From: Rhizobium sp. WYJ-E13
Lineage (GTDB): Bacteria; Pseudomonadota; Alphaproteobacteria; Rhizobiales; Rhizobiaceae
Direction of reading: 5' to 3'
DNA length: 64,000 nucleotides
Assembly: GCF_018987265.1 (NCBI RefSeq)
Contig: NZ_CP076853.1
Location: forward strand, 4,022,501-4,086,500
Positions within the stretch are counted from its first letter, which is position 1, and each line of letters starts with the position of its first letter. Shown here piece by piece: positions 9,228 through 18,191 of the stretch. The translations under genes and the position numbers were made by a program. The notes beneath the pieces are model-generated. The model saw nothing but the letters and a program-made list of their open reading frames with translations, was not told the DNA's origin and ran no database searches.

Positions 9228-11501
9228 TTACCCTTCGACACGCGGTGTCTGCTGGCCGTTGCGGCCATTGCCCTTGGAGAGTGCCTGGAGGACTTCCATG
9301 CGTTCGCCGAACATGGCGACGGTGCCGTCCTTGAGGACCATGATCTTGTCCACGCATTGCAGAAGTGCCGGGCGCTGCGTAATCGTAACTGTCGTGATGC
9401 CCTGTTTCTTGGCGTGGATCAGCGCCTTTGCGAGAGCGGCTTCACCCTGTGTGTCAAGATTGGAGTTGGGCTCGTCGAGCACCACGAATTTGGGATCCCC
9501 GAAGAACGCGCGTGCCAGCGCGATGCGCTGCTTCTGGCCACCCGAGAGCGGTGCACCATCGGCGGCGACGACGGTCTCATAACCCTGCGGAAAGCCGGCG
9601 ATCAGCTCATGCACGTCGGCGAGGACGGCCGCTTCATAGATCTGCCGGTCTTCGATGTCGTCGCGCATGCGGCAGATATTGGCCTTGATCGTTCCGGGGA
9701 AGAGCTGAACGTCCTGCGGCAGATAGCCGATACTTTCGCCGAACTGTCGCTGGTCCCAGTTGCGCAGATCCATGAGGTCGAGGCGCACATTGCCCGAGGT
9801 CGGCAGGATTGAGCCTACCAGCATCTTGCCGAGCGTCGTCTTGCCGGAACCGGAATTGCCGATGATCGCCAGCGATTCGCCTTTCCTCAGTGAGAAGGAG
9901 ATGCCGTTCAGGATCACCTTCTTCTGTGGCGGCGGAACGAAGAGGATCCGCTCCACATCGAGCCGACCTTCCGGATTGGGGAGGCGCAGGCGCGGGAAGT
10001 TGAGCGGCGAGGTGAGCAGCAGGTTCTTGATACGGCCATAGGCGGCAGCCGATCGGTTGAACTGGTGCCAGCCTTCGATTGCCCCTTCGATCGGCGCCAG
10101 CGCACGGCCGGAAATGATCGAAGCTGCAATGACCATGCCGCCGGTCAACTCTCCTGACAGCGACAGATGCGCGCCCCAGCCGAGAAGTCCGACCTGCGTG
10201 ATCATACGGCAAGCCTTGGAAACGCCGGTGAAGATGATGTTTCGATCCTGCGCTTCGACGTGGGATTTCAGCGAGCCGGCGGTTTCCCGGCCCCACATCT
10301 TCACCGCCTCGGGGATCATCGCGAGCGCGTTGATGATCTGCGAATTGCGCGACATGGAATCGAGGTGGAAATTCGCGCGGCTGAGATAGCTGTTGGATTC
10401 GGCGAACTGTTTTGCCGTGAATTTCTGGTTCAGGTAGGCGATCAGGAACAGCACGGCGCAGCAGACCATGATGATGATGCCGAGATGCGGATGCACCAGA
10501 TAGACGACGATCACGAAGAGCGGCATCAGCGGCGCATCGAGGAAGGCAATCAGCGTTCCTGACGTCAGGAAGCTGCGCAGAAGCTGAAGGTCCTGCAGGA
10601 TCTGGTAATCCTTGCCGTTTCCATGCAGCGAGGCGCGGGCGGCCGCACTGAGGATCGGCGCGCCCAACTGGACTTCCAGTTCCACGGCAGTCCGCATCAG
10701 GATGAAGCGCCGGACGGAGTCCAGGAAAGCCTGTATGAGGACGGCTCCCAACACCACGATCGAAAGCATCACCAATGTGTCGATGGAACGGCTTGTCAGC
10801 ACGCGGTCGGAAATCTGGAAGAGGTAGAGCGGTATCGCCAGCAGGAGCACGTTGATGGCGACGGTGAAGACCATCACGATTGCCAGGTTGCGCCTGATGA
10901 CCGCGATGCCGCGCGCAAGGCTCAAGGCGAAATTTACCGGCTCGCTGCGTTTGTGGAAACCGTTGTTTCCGCCGCCGCCACTACCACCACCGCCGCCGAA
11001 ATCCGGGTTCCTGCCGCCCCCGCCGCTGCCGGCACGCAGCCGGCGCTCATTTTCTTTCACCGGCCCAGTGTTGCCATCGATCGTCTTGGCGAAGGGAATA
11101 TCCGGCTTGGCCTTGAACTCGTCGGTTTCACCGGGTGCACGCCGCGCCTCGATACCGGACGTTGCCCGCAGTTCTTCAGCCGGCTGCGGCTTTGTTTCCC
11201 GCCCTACGGCATGGACGGATATGTCGTCGCCGGAAAGCCGCCTCTCAGATCGTTCGGTCGGCATCACGGCTTGCGCTTCATCCACTTTCTCTTCAGCAAA
11301 AGTCTCGCCAGCCTCGACTTCATGGGGATAGGAAGGCACCTCCCGAGTCAGCTTGCGAAGATGGTCCACTGCATCGTCGATCGCCGAAACGCAGGTCTTG
11401 GTCAGAAAATCCTGAGGATTTGCGGCTGTCGAGGATGGCTTGTCGCCACGCAGGTCGAGTGCGCTGGCATTGGCAAAGATCTGTTTTGAGATTTGATTCA
11501 T
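9228..11501 (-). CDS. Type I secretion ABC exporter (permease-ATPase, PrtD-like)
   Basis: 757 residues. A long hydrophilic N-terminal extension of about 190 residues ends in a Gly-rich linker (GGGGGSGGGGNNG). The six-helix exporter domain (about 195-480) follows and then the ATPase: Walker A GNSGSGKTT at about 545, signature LSGGQKQR near 650, Walker B KFVVLDEPNSN. No C39 peptidase is present, so substrates should carry an uncleaved C-terminal signal. Typical PrtD proteins are about 570-580 residues, so the extension is unusual and may dock substrate or adaptor. The start has gggagagacggcg in front and lies 25 bases after the 689-residue gene. Confidence 0.92.
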   Translation of the reverse strand: MNQISKQIFANASALDLRGDKPSSTAANPQDFLTKTCVSAIDDAVDHLRKLTREVPSYPHEVEAGETFAEEKVDEAQAVMPTERSERRLSGDDISVHAVGRETKPQPAEELRATSGIEARRAPGETDEFKAKPDIPFAKTIDGNTGPVKENERRLRAGSGGGGRNPDFGGGGGSGGGGNNGFHKRSEPVNFALSLARGIAVIRRNLAIVMVFTVAINVLLLAIPLYLFQISDRVLTSRSIDTLVMLSIVVLGAVLIQAFLDSVRRFILMRTAVELEVQLGAPILSAAARASLHGNGKDYQILQDLQLLRSFLTSGTLIAFLDAPLMPLFVIVVYLVHPHLGIIIMVCCAVLFLIAYLNQKFTAKQFAESNSYLSRANFHLDSMSRNSQIINALAMIPEAVKMWGRETAGSLKSHVEAQDRNIIFTGVSKACRMITQVGLLGWGAHLSLSGELTGGMVIAASIISGRALAPIEGAIEGWHQFNRSAAAYGRIKNLLLTSPLNFPRLRLPNPEGRLDVERILFVPPPQKKVILNGISFSLRKGESLAIIGNSGSGKTTLGKMLVGSILPTSGNVRLDLMDLRNWDQRQFGESIGYLPQDVQLFPGTIKANICRMRDDIEDRQIYEAAVLADVHELIAGFPQGYETVVAADGAPLSGGQKQRIALARAFFGDPKFVVLDEPNSNLDTQGEAALAKALIHAKKQGITTVTITQRPALLQCVDKIMVLKDGTVAMFGERMEVLQALSKGNGRNGQQTPRVEG

Positions 11502-11526
11502 CGCCGTCTCTCCCAGGATACGCAGG

Positions 11527-13596
11527 TCACGCGACCACGGCTTGCATTACATCTGAGGGCTGGGTGGAGGACCATGAAAGGTCATGCCCGCCGTTGATGA
11601 TGCCATCGCCGCTGTCCGCGCCTTGGGGGCTATCGTCATCGAGAAAGGCGATGACCTCATTGGCAAGTCTCTCGCCAGCCGTCTCGGGCTGGGTGGCATC
11701 GTGTTCTATGATCCCGCCCTGGATGAGAATGGCGTCGGAATAGAGCTGACCGGCAACATAGGTGGTCCCGCCGAAGCTGTCATAATCGACGATTTCAGCG
11801 ATATTGGCGACGATATTGCTGCCTGTATCGATCGTGACCACGGCGTCCTGGTTGTTCTTCAGGAGCTCGGCTGCCGCCCGGGTCACATCGTCGGAATCTC
11901 CAAGCACCGCGACCTGCTTGATGATCGTCGTGTCGAAGAGATTGCCGGTGATGTAGAGAACGTTCAGGCCGATATAGCCCTGAAAATTGGGATCGAAGGA
12001 CAAGCCCTCGGGCATTGTCGGATCACGTTCCTGGATCCCCTTCTCCGCCTCGTGCATATAGTCGGGCATGGTCTCGAAACGATCATTGGCGCCGACATTG
12101 TGGATCGCCGCAAGATTCCAGATGAGATCGTTACCGGACTGGATGGTGGCACCATCGTCTACGCCGTCCTCGGCGCGGACCCAGTCGTTGTCGTAGAGAA
12201 GTGAAATCTGCGTGATGCTGTTGATATCGTAGACATTTCCGCCGACGATCACCAGATCGTACTGCAGCCCCATTTGGAAGAAGGACGAAAAATTCAGCGT
12301 CGTGTTGCCGCCCGTCAGAACCGTCGTTTCCGAGCCGCTCGTCATGACGGTCATGGTGTCGTTGTCACTGACGAAATGATACTGTTCGATCCAGTTTACG
12401 AAGGAGACGTCGCCCTCGATGACGCTGACCCGCCAGGCGCCCGGAAAGATGGGGTCGCCATCTGCATCGACCGCCGCTTGCGGCTGCTCGTGTTGGAAAG
12501 TGCTGCGTTCGAAGCCTGCAATATTGTAGGCGGCGACACCGGCATTCTCGGCCGCATCGGCTGAGGAATGGAATACCGAGGCGATGTCATCATTGTTGCT
12601 GTAGGCATAGACTTGGGTGATAGCGTCGATCTGGTGGTAGTCGCCCATTGCGGCCGTCACGGAAGAGATCACAGCAGTGTTGATGACGGAAACGATGTTC
12701 GCGACGAGGTTAGCACCCGCCGTAACCTCCAGGCTGCTTGAGGCAGGATCGTGCTGCTCGATGGATGTCTGGGTTTCGTCGGGTTCCTCCGGTAGTTTGG
12801 CCAGCCCCCGGTCCGGCAGCAGATCATCCAGCGCCGGGACCTCCGAAACGAGCTTGCTGTTCATATAGGTTCCGGTGATCTCGTCACTCGCCAGCACGAA
12901 ATTATGTGCCTGATCATTGGAGCTATCTGCGGGACTGTCGGCCGGCGTTTCGCCCGTTCCGACCGACGTCTGGCCGGAATCCTTCACGGCCCGGATATAG
13001 GCCTCCATATCATCGGCGATTTGCTTGACACCCTCGAAGCTGTCGGTCCGTTGCAGGCTGGCAAAGGGAGTGAAGATCGCTGTCTGAGCGCTGAACTCGG
13101 CCAGCCGTTCGGTGACGAAGCTCGTATCGCGCGGGGCATGGTTGCCATCCGTCATGTCGAGATAATCGTCGTCAAAGAGAACGTTGATCTGCGTGGCATA
13201 TCCGACCGCCGATCCGGGACCATTGAAAACGTCCAGCTTTTCCCCGGCCTCGACATCAATGTCCTGCGGGTTGCCGAACCTCGGCAAAGGCACGTCGCGA
13301 TGGGCGATTTCGGAGAGCTTCTCGATGCTCTCCTCGAAAGGGCGGCCGAACCGGCGGCCCCCGCCATAGACGATCTCATAGCTGACGTTTCTGTAATTGA
13401 CGTCGGGATCGTAGTCTTTGAGCATGAGATCGGAGGCGAAGGTGGGCGTGGCGGCGACCAGATCGTCAAGCGTCGGATCATTTTCGGCAGGGCCTGTACC
13501 CTCCGTCAGTTCCGCGCGCAGCCTCATCTCTTCGGTCGTCGTTTCGAATATGCCGATGAAATGGGCGATGATCTCTGAGAATTTCTCAATTTGCAT
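11527..13596 (-). CDS. Large acidic repeat protein, candidate type I secretion substrate
   Basis: 689 residues, strongly acidic, with no signal peptide and no GGxGxD calcium repeats. Two alternating short motifs recur. One is GxNxxxNxxxI: GANLVANIVSVIN at 294, GGNTTLNFSSFF at 429, GNDLIWNLAAIHN at 488, GSNIVANIAEIV at 592. The other is GxxYDxxxIxQxxxLxDxD: 128-147, 318-338, 395-415, 452-473 (GGNVYDINSITQISLLYDND), 550-571 and 615-633. The first 100 residues are helical and distinct. The ribosome-binding site gggagggccaagg precedes the start. Its place directly upstream of the ABC exporter and adaptor makes it the likely cargo. The biochemical role is unknown. Confidence 0.75.
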   Translation of the reverse strand: MQIEKFSEIIAHFIGIFETTTEEMRLRAELTEGTGPAENDPTLDDLVAATPTFASDLMLKDYDPDVNYRNVSYEIVYGGGRRFGRPFEESIEKLSEIAHRDVPLPRFGNPQDIDVEAGEKLDVFNGPGSAVGYATQINVLFDDDYLDMTDGNHAPRDTSFVTERLAEFSAQTAIFTPFASLQRTDSFEGVKQIADDMEAYIRAVKDSGQTSVGTGETPADSPADSSNDQAHNFVLASDEITGTYMNSKLVSEVPALDDLLPDRGLAKLPEEPDETQTSIEQHDPASSSLEVTAGANLVANIVSVINTAVISSVTAAMGDYHQIDAITQVYAYSNNDDIASVFHSSADAAENAGVAAYNIAGFERSTFQHEQPQAAVDADGDPIFPGAWRVSVIEGDVSFVNWIEQYHFVSDNDTMTVMTSGSETTVLTGGNTTLNFSSFFQMGLQYDLVIVGGNVYDINSITQISLLYDNDWVRAEDGVDDGATIQSGNDLIWNLAAIHNVGANDRFETMPDYMHEAEKGIQERDPTMPEGLSFDPNFQGYIGLNVLYITGNLFDTTIIKQVAVLGDSDDVTRAAAELLKNNQDAVVTIDTGSNIVANIAEIVDYDSFGGTTYVAGQLYSDAILIQGGIIEHDATQPETAGERLANEVIAFLDDDSPQGADSGDGIINGGHDLSWSSTQPSDVMQAVVA

Positions 13597-13689
13597 TGCC
13601 TTGGCCCTCCCTATCGAAGAGACGACCGGCCGCGCGGCACCCTTCTGTCGGAGCCGCGCTGTTCGTCAATTCGCACGCAAGCATTTAAA

Positions 13690-13713
13690 CTGCACCGGCC
13701 AAAGCCGGTGCAG
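13690..13713 (-). terminator. Hairpin between the two substrate genes
   Basis: A perfect 10-bp stem (ctgcaccggc / gccggtgcag) with a 4-base loop lies between the leftward 327- and 689-residue genes. On the minus strand it is followed by only a short T run (tttaaa). It could be a weak terminator that sets the ratio of the upstream gene to the rest of the operon. Confidence 0.55.
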
Positions 13714-13732
13714 CCCTTTCTTGTCTTGGAGG

Positions 13733-14716
13733 TTAGTTTCCGCTGGTATCTTCGCCGACGTCGGAGACATGCGAGTTGCCGCCAATGACGCTGGAGTCCA
13801 CAGCATTGCTGAGCATGTTCGCGCCCTGGACGAGTTCCAGATGGAAGCCCGAGTTGGCGAGGATTGCGGAAGCATCTGCCGTCGAAGCGCCTGCGACGTC
13901 GTCGCCTGTCTTGAGGTCCCAGCCCTTGCCGTCCATATCGACACCGTCAGCACCATGGGCAGTGCCGGCATCCGCACTCAGGTGGTTCTGAGCATCGCTG
14001 TTGTTCTGCGCGATGTTCCAGGCCTGATCCTGATCTGCGAGGTGGTTTGCCTGGACAGTGCTAAACACGGAATCGGCGCCCCCGCCGGACAGTGAACCGT
14101 TGAGGATATTGTCGATATTGAGGGTGAAGGAGAAGTCATCCCCGATGTCAAAGGTAAGATCATGGCCGGCAACGCCGAGGTTTCCGAAGTCCTTGACATC
14201 ATCGATGACGGCAAAATCCGTATCCGTCTTGTTGAAGCTGTCACTGGTGTTGAGGCTGTCGGTGGTCGTCTTGGTGTCGGTATCCGTGATCGTCTTGATG
14301 TCAGTGTCGATATCCGTCTTCGTGTCGTTATCGCTAACCGCTGTCGTATCGTTATCATTGTAAGACTTGGAATCGTAGCTCCAGTCGTAGTCCGACTTCG
14401 TGGTAGTGGTTGTGTCATTGTCGTTGATAGTGGTCGTCTTGGTGTTCGTGTCGTCGTCGGACTTGTAGGACCAGTCGTATTCGTTGTCGCGGTTGTCGCC
14501 GTTGTCGGTTTTCACGTCGACGTCAGCCTTGACGTTGATATCTGTGCTGTTGTCGGTGTTGTCGCGATTGTCGCCGTTAGCGATTCCGCCGACGTAACCC
14601 GTTGAATCATCATCGATTTCTGTCGAGTTAATGGCGCTGGAAAGGCCGTCGGCCAAGGCGCCCACCTTCACGGTGTCGTCGTCGGAGCCCTGTCCGGGCT
14701 TCGGATCATAGGGCAT
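13733..14716 (-). CDS. Asp/Thr-rich low-complexity protein, candidate secretion substrate
   Basis: 327 residues with extreme composition. Residues about 45-165 are almost only Asp, Thr, Asn, Ser and Lys in short D-T-D and N-D-T repeats, including two copies of the unit YDWSY. The C-terminal half is ordered-looking (FDIGDDFSFTLNIDNILNGS) and ends in LELVQGANMLSNAVDSSVIGGN, which resembles the GANLVANI motif of the neighbouring 689-residue protein. There is no signal peptide. The start has ggagg seven bases upstream. Position and composition suggest export by the adjacent type I system. Replication slippage in the Asp/Thr codon repeats could vary its length between strains. Confidence 0.7.
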   Translation of the reverse strand: MPYDPKPGQGSDDDTVKVGALADGLSSAINSTEIDDDSTGYVGGIANGDNRDNTDNSTDINVKADVDVKTDNGDNRDNEYDWSYKSDDDTNTKTTTINDNDTTTTTKSDYDWSYDSKSYNDNDTTAVSDNDTKTDIDTDIKTITDTDTKTTTDSLNTSDSFNKTDTDFAVIDDVKDFGNLGVAGHDLTFDIGDDFSFTLNIDNILNGSLSGGGADSVFSTVQANHLADQDQAWNIAQNNSDAQNHLSADAGTAHGADGVDMDGKGWDLKTGDDVAGASTADASAILANSGFHLELVQGANMLSNAVDSSVIGGNSHVSDVGEDTSGN

Positions 14717-15584
14717 TTCAGTTCCTCCAGGAAAAAAACCGGAGCAGCTTTCGAAATCCCTCTCATCTCAAATGGGATTTTGCTCGCGCTTGCTCCGAGC
14801 GTTAACATTGGCAGATGTACTCGATACCTTGTCACCTGCAGTTTCATCGCGATTTGTTGGCCAAATTCTGTATTAGGATCGTGCTTATTCAGTACAAAGA
14901 CGCACAGATCCGTTCCCGGACTCGATGTGAGCGCGAGCAAAGCAGTCGAACTTCTTTTTGAGTTCCCTCGAAAGAAGACCAAGTATCAAAAACACATGCC
15001 GATACTTGATTTTCACGTCGCCGCTTTGGCGACCATTACAAATTGATGGAAAAAAGTGGGTCCCGATAGATATCAATTCGGGCTAAGGCATCTGAAGCCG
15101 GTTCATTACTCCAGCTAAGCCAGTGCCGGATCGCAGGCCCGGCGAAAGCTATGTGCGTATTCAGGACGATGTTCCATACCTCGGAATCGGGCGCGTTCGA
15201 CTGATTGGGATAACGTGAAGTTAAGCTCGAAAGGTTCTCCGTCTTATTTTGAAATATCGTCTGCCCATTATCGCTTTGCTTTCGTATGTCTCGAACTAAT
15301 ACATGGTGCTTTATACCGTGATCTAGTTGAAATACCGCCCGCTAGTATGTTTCTTGTCCGAAATGCAACCACAAAGTAGCAAAAATAAATATAACTTCGT
15401 GGTAACTAACCCATTTGGGCCATTTCTTTCCTTTGAAATCCATATTACCATAATTAAGAAATGCCTAAAAGATAAGGCGGCCACATGCCTAGGGGCAATG
15501 TTCGTCGGCATGTAATACCGCCATCGCGCCAATGGGAGTAGATGCTCCGAGTTTGAGTATAGTGTAGCGCTAGGGGAGGCGTAT
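14717..15584. other. 868-bp A+T-rich intergenic region
   Basis: No convincing gene was found. The stretch from about 14960 to 15560 is clearly more A+T-rich than its surroundings, with runs such as aaaaataaatataac near 15380. The open frames in it lack ribosome-binding sites and typical codon use. It separates the leftward secretion operon from the rightward LuxR-type gene and should hold both promoters. The base composition hints at a transferred or regulator-bound segment. Confidence 0.5.
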
Positions 15585-16367
15585 ATGTTCATGGTTGGGT
15601 CGGAAGTAGGAGATTCGGATCAGGCAAGAAGACTGGGTCCGAATGGAGAAACAATTCTGGTAATCGCCAAGGCGGACTTGTTCTCCGAATGCATGGTTGA
15701 AGCATTGGCGAAGAAATTCCCGAATTTCGATGTCATAAGCATACAGAGCGCGCAGTCCATATCCGAGAAGGATATCCACGACATGCGGCTTGTCCTGTTC
15801 TATCATGTCGCCGGCGCCGAGTTGCACGACGCGATGCAGACCGTTCGAGAAAACCGTCCGGACGCATCCATCGGCCTTGTCGTCGAAGCCATCGACATGA
15901 TGGAGCCCTATATCAGCCGCCTTGTCGAGGCGCGCGTCATCGATGGCGTCCTGCCGCTCAATCTGCGCCTGGACGTTTTCATGGCGGCGATCGATCTGCT
16001 GATGAAGGGTGGCGAGCATTTTCCGTCCGCGCTCCTTGGCCGTCTGTCCAACCGGGCAACGACACAGCTTGAGTCCTCGCTGTACCAGACGAAGTCCGTC
16101 GACGCAGCGCGCGCCAATGTGCTGAAGCTTCGCCGCAACAGCATGGCGGCTCTGACGACGCGCGAGGTGCAGATACTCGACCTCATCTGCAAGGGCACGC
16201 AGAACAAGATCATCGCCGATAAGCTTCACCTGTCCGAAAACACGGTGAAGGTCCACGTTCGCAATATCTATAAGAAGATGAATGTGAGAAATCGCACGGA
16301 AGCAGCCTCACGTTTCTTCAATGACACTTCGGACAGCGGTGATATCTCTGGCAAGTGGCCGCACTAG
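15585..16367 (+). CDS. LuxR-family regulator with degenerate receiver
   Basis: 260 residues; the ATG at 15585 has aggggagg upstream. The C-terminus is a clear GerE/LuxR helix-turn-helix: LTTREVQILDLICKGTQNKIIADKLHLSENTVKVHVRNIYKKMNVRNRTEAASR (about 190-243). The N-terminus (ILVIAKADLFSECMVEALAKKF) aligns with a response-regulator receiver, but the strand that should end in the phosphorylated Asp reads MRLVLFYHVA and has none. So it is probably not controlled by phosphorylation. It lies between the secretion and polysaccharide loci and may regulate either one. Confidence 0.88.
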   Translation: MFMVGSEVGDSDQARRLGPNGETILVIAKADLFSECMVEALAKKFPNFDVISIQSAQSISEKDIHDMRLVLFYHVAGAELHDAMQTVRENRPDASIGLVVEAIDMMEPYISRLVEARVIDGVLPLNLRLDVFMAAIDLLMKGGEHFPSALLGRLSNRATTQLESSLYQTKSVDAARANVLKLRRNSMAALTTREVQILDLICKGTQNKIIADKLHLSENTVKVHVRNIYKKMNVRNRTEAASRFFNDTSDSGDISGKWPH

Positions 16368-16456
16368 AGCGCCGTGCGTCCATTCGGACGCACAATGGAC
16401 GCTCTAACTCTTTGAATCTACACATCAGGCTTCCGAAAATCGGAAGCGATTTTCGG
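16366..16456. repeat. Rhizobial intergenic mosaic repeat with two hairpins
   Basis: Two inverted repeats lie side by side. The first, 16366-16407, begins tagagcgccgtgcgtcc and ends ggacgctcta. The second pairs ccgaaaatcg with cgattttcgg at 16433-16456 around gaag. The sequence resembles intergenic elements I associate with rhizobial genomes. It begins in the stop codon of the LuxR-type gene and may act as its terminator. Confidence 0.65.
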
Positions 16457-16473
16457 GCCGATGCTGTAGGCCA

Positions 16474-16797
16474 TCAATTCATCAGGGATGAGCGGGCGAA
16501 GCAACGCGATTTCTGGCCGAAGCCGCTCGGTGAGCAGATATAGGGTGCAGAGCCGGGATATTCTGTGGCGTTGGCCCCTGTCGGAGTGATAATCTTCCGT
16601 TCGACACCATAGGCCAAGGCTTTCGTGGCGTGCGGAACACGCACCACTACGACATTCTTCTCCGTACTTCCGACTGTGGTCGCATCGACGACCGCGCAGG
16701 ATATAGGCCCGATAGCCGACAGAATAATCGTTGCTGCCAAAGCCAGCGAATTAAGTCTGCATGGCGATGGGCCATGCACTTGGTCATGAGCTGTCAT
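16474..16797 (-). CDS. Small exported hypothetical protein, 107 aa
   Basis: The family is not recognised. The N-terminus has a hydrophobic stretch (NSLALAATIILSAIGPISC) that fits a signal peptide. Cys follows at the possible cleavage point, but the residues before it (PIS) are a poor lipobox. The rest is short, with three Cys near the end. A gggggtg site lies about eight bases before the ATG at 16797. The gene could be a small secreted or lipoprotein-like product, or a chance frame. Confidence 0.45.
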   Translation of the reverse strand: MTAHDQVHGPSPCRLNSLALAATIILSAIGPISCAVVDATTVGSTEKNVVVVRVPHATKALAYGVERKIITPTGANATEYPGSAPYICSPSGFGQKSRCFARSSLMN

Positions 16798-17167
16798 TAG
16801 GCACCCCCATTATTTGGGCAATAGTGACGGGCCCTTACAAACCAGTAGCTGGCGGCTCCTCTACATCAGCTCCGTGGCTGAGGCTAGGGCAGCCGGATGA
16901 AAAGCTTCGCAGAATAGTCCTTTAAAAAGGATTAATCAAAGGAACGCCAGGGTTTTCTGCAATAGCTATTTGGAATTGTACCCATGTTTTTAAATTGACC
17001 TTGGTTGATATCCTCCTATCATTTTGAACATGACTACAATCATCTGAAGAATAACTGGAAGCTTATTCAATCGATACAACTTCATGTTGAAGTTATCCAA
17101 GCAGATGAAAGGAAGCCAAAGGATAGAAGGGTCTAGAAAGGCCACACCGCATGGGAAGGAGTTTGTA
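16798..17167. other. Intergenic region before the polysaccharide operon
   Basis: 370 bases with no supported gene. The stretch 16900-17100 is A+T-rich and probably contains the promoter of the rightward operon. An in-frame ATG at 17084 could extend the next gene but has no ribosome-binding site. Confidence 0.45.
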
Positions 17168-18190
17168 GTGCGTAGTTTCATTCCCACCGAAGCTTATCAG
17201 GAACCTCCATCCGCATCGACATCGTCGCGGCCAAAGACGATACTGGTCAATGGAGGCGCTGGTTTCCTGGGGTCCCATCTTTGTGAGCGGCTTCTCGAGC
17301 GTGGTCATCAGGTCATCTGTCTCGATAATTTCTACACTGGCCGCCGCGTCAATATCGAGCATCTGCTGCAGAATACCCGTTTCCGGCTTCTCGAACATGA
17401 CGTGCGGCAGCCCTATGATGTGGAAGCGTCCGTCATCTTCAACTTTGCTTCACCAGCCTCGCCGCCGGATTATCAGCGCGATCCCGTCGGCACCTTGCTG
17501 ACGAACGTGCTTGGAGCCGTCAACACGCTGGATGCGGCCCGCCGTAGCGGTGCAACGGTCGTCCAGTCCTCGACATCGGAAGTTTACGGGGATCCACATC
17601 AAAATCCGCAGCGCGAAACCTATTTCGGCAACGTCAACCCGATCGGTCCGCGCGGCTGTTATGACGAGGGCAAGCGGTCTGCCGAAACCCTGTTTTTCGA
17701 TTATCATCGCAAGTATGGCCTCGATATCAAGGTTGGCCGGATCTTCAATACCTATGGTCCGCGCATGCGCCTCGATGACGGACGGGTCGTGTCCAACTTC
17801 ATCGTTCAGGCGCTCTCCAACACCGACATAACGATCTACGGTGATGGCCGGCAGACCCGTTCCTTCTGCTATGTCGATGATCTCATCGACGGTTTCCTGC
17901 GTTTCGCCGATGCTGGCGAAAACTGCGTCGGTCCGATCAATCTCGGCAACCCAGCGGAGATCACCGTGCGGGATCTTGCCGAGATCATTCTCGATCTGAC
18001 CAATTCACGCTCACGCCTCGTTTACCTGCCGGCCGTCGCGGACGATCCGCAACAGCGCCGGCCGGATATTGCCAGAGCAAGGGAAGATCTGAACAGGTGG
18101 CCGACGACGGAGCTGAAGACCGGGCTGAAGCGTACGATAGCCTATTTCGATGCGCTGCTCACCCACAGGCAAGTGGTGGAGGCCGTATGA
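17168..18190 (+). CDS. UDP-glucuronate decarboxylase-like SDR enzyme
   Basis: 340 residues from a GTG at 17168, chosen because ggaaggag lies six bases upstream. The Rossmann motif [10 protein letters not shown] is at the N-terminus. SSTSEVYGD gives the catalytic Ser/Thr region, and [12 protein letters not shown] gives the YxxxK pair. [22 protein letters not shown] is diagnostic of the UXS branch, which turns UDP-glucuronate into UDP-xylose in the cytoplasm. Related dTDP-glucose dehydratases are less similar. It starts an operon with the GalE-like gene one base downstream and a glycosyltransferase after that, so its product probably feeds a surface polysaccharide. Confidence 0.87.
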   Translation: MRSFIPTEAYQEPPSASTSSRPKTILVNGGAGFLGSHLCERLLERGHQVICLDNFYTGRRVNIEHLLQNTRFRLLEHDVRQPYDVEASVIFNFASPASPPDYQRDPVGTLLTNVLGAVNTLDAARRSGATVVQSSTSEVYGDPHQNPQRETYFGNVNPIGPRGCYDEGKRSAETLFFDYHRKYGLDIKVGRIFNTYGPRMRLDDGRVVSNFIVQALSNTDITIYGDGRQTRSFCYVDDLIDGFLRFADAGENCVGPINLGNPAEITVRDLAEIILDLTNSRSRLVYLPAVADDPQQRRPDIARAREDLNRWPTTELKTGLKRTIAYFDALLTHRQVVEAV

Positions 18191-18191
18191 G

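Noticed and set aside
7987..9582. A 531-codon plus-strand frame opposite the adaptor gene
   Set aside because: It spans two genuine minus-strand genes and has no recognisable domain.
14780..15592. Small open frames in the A+T-rich gap
   Set aside because: No ribosome-binding site, no family resemblance and overlapping alternatives on both strands.
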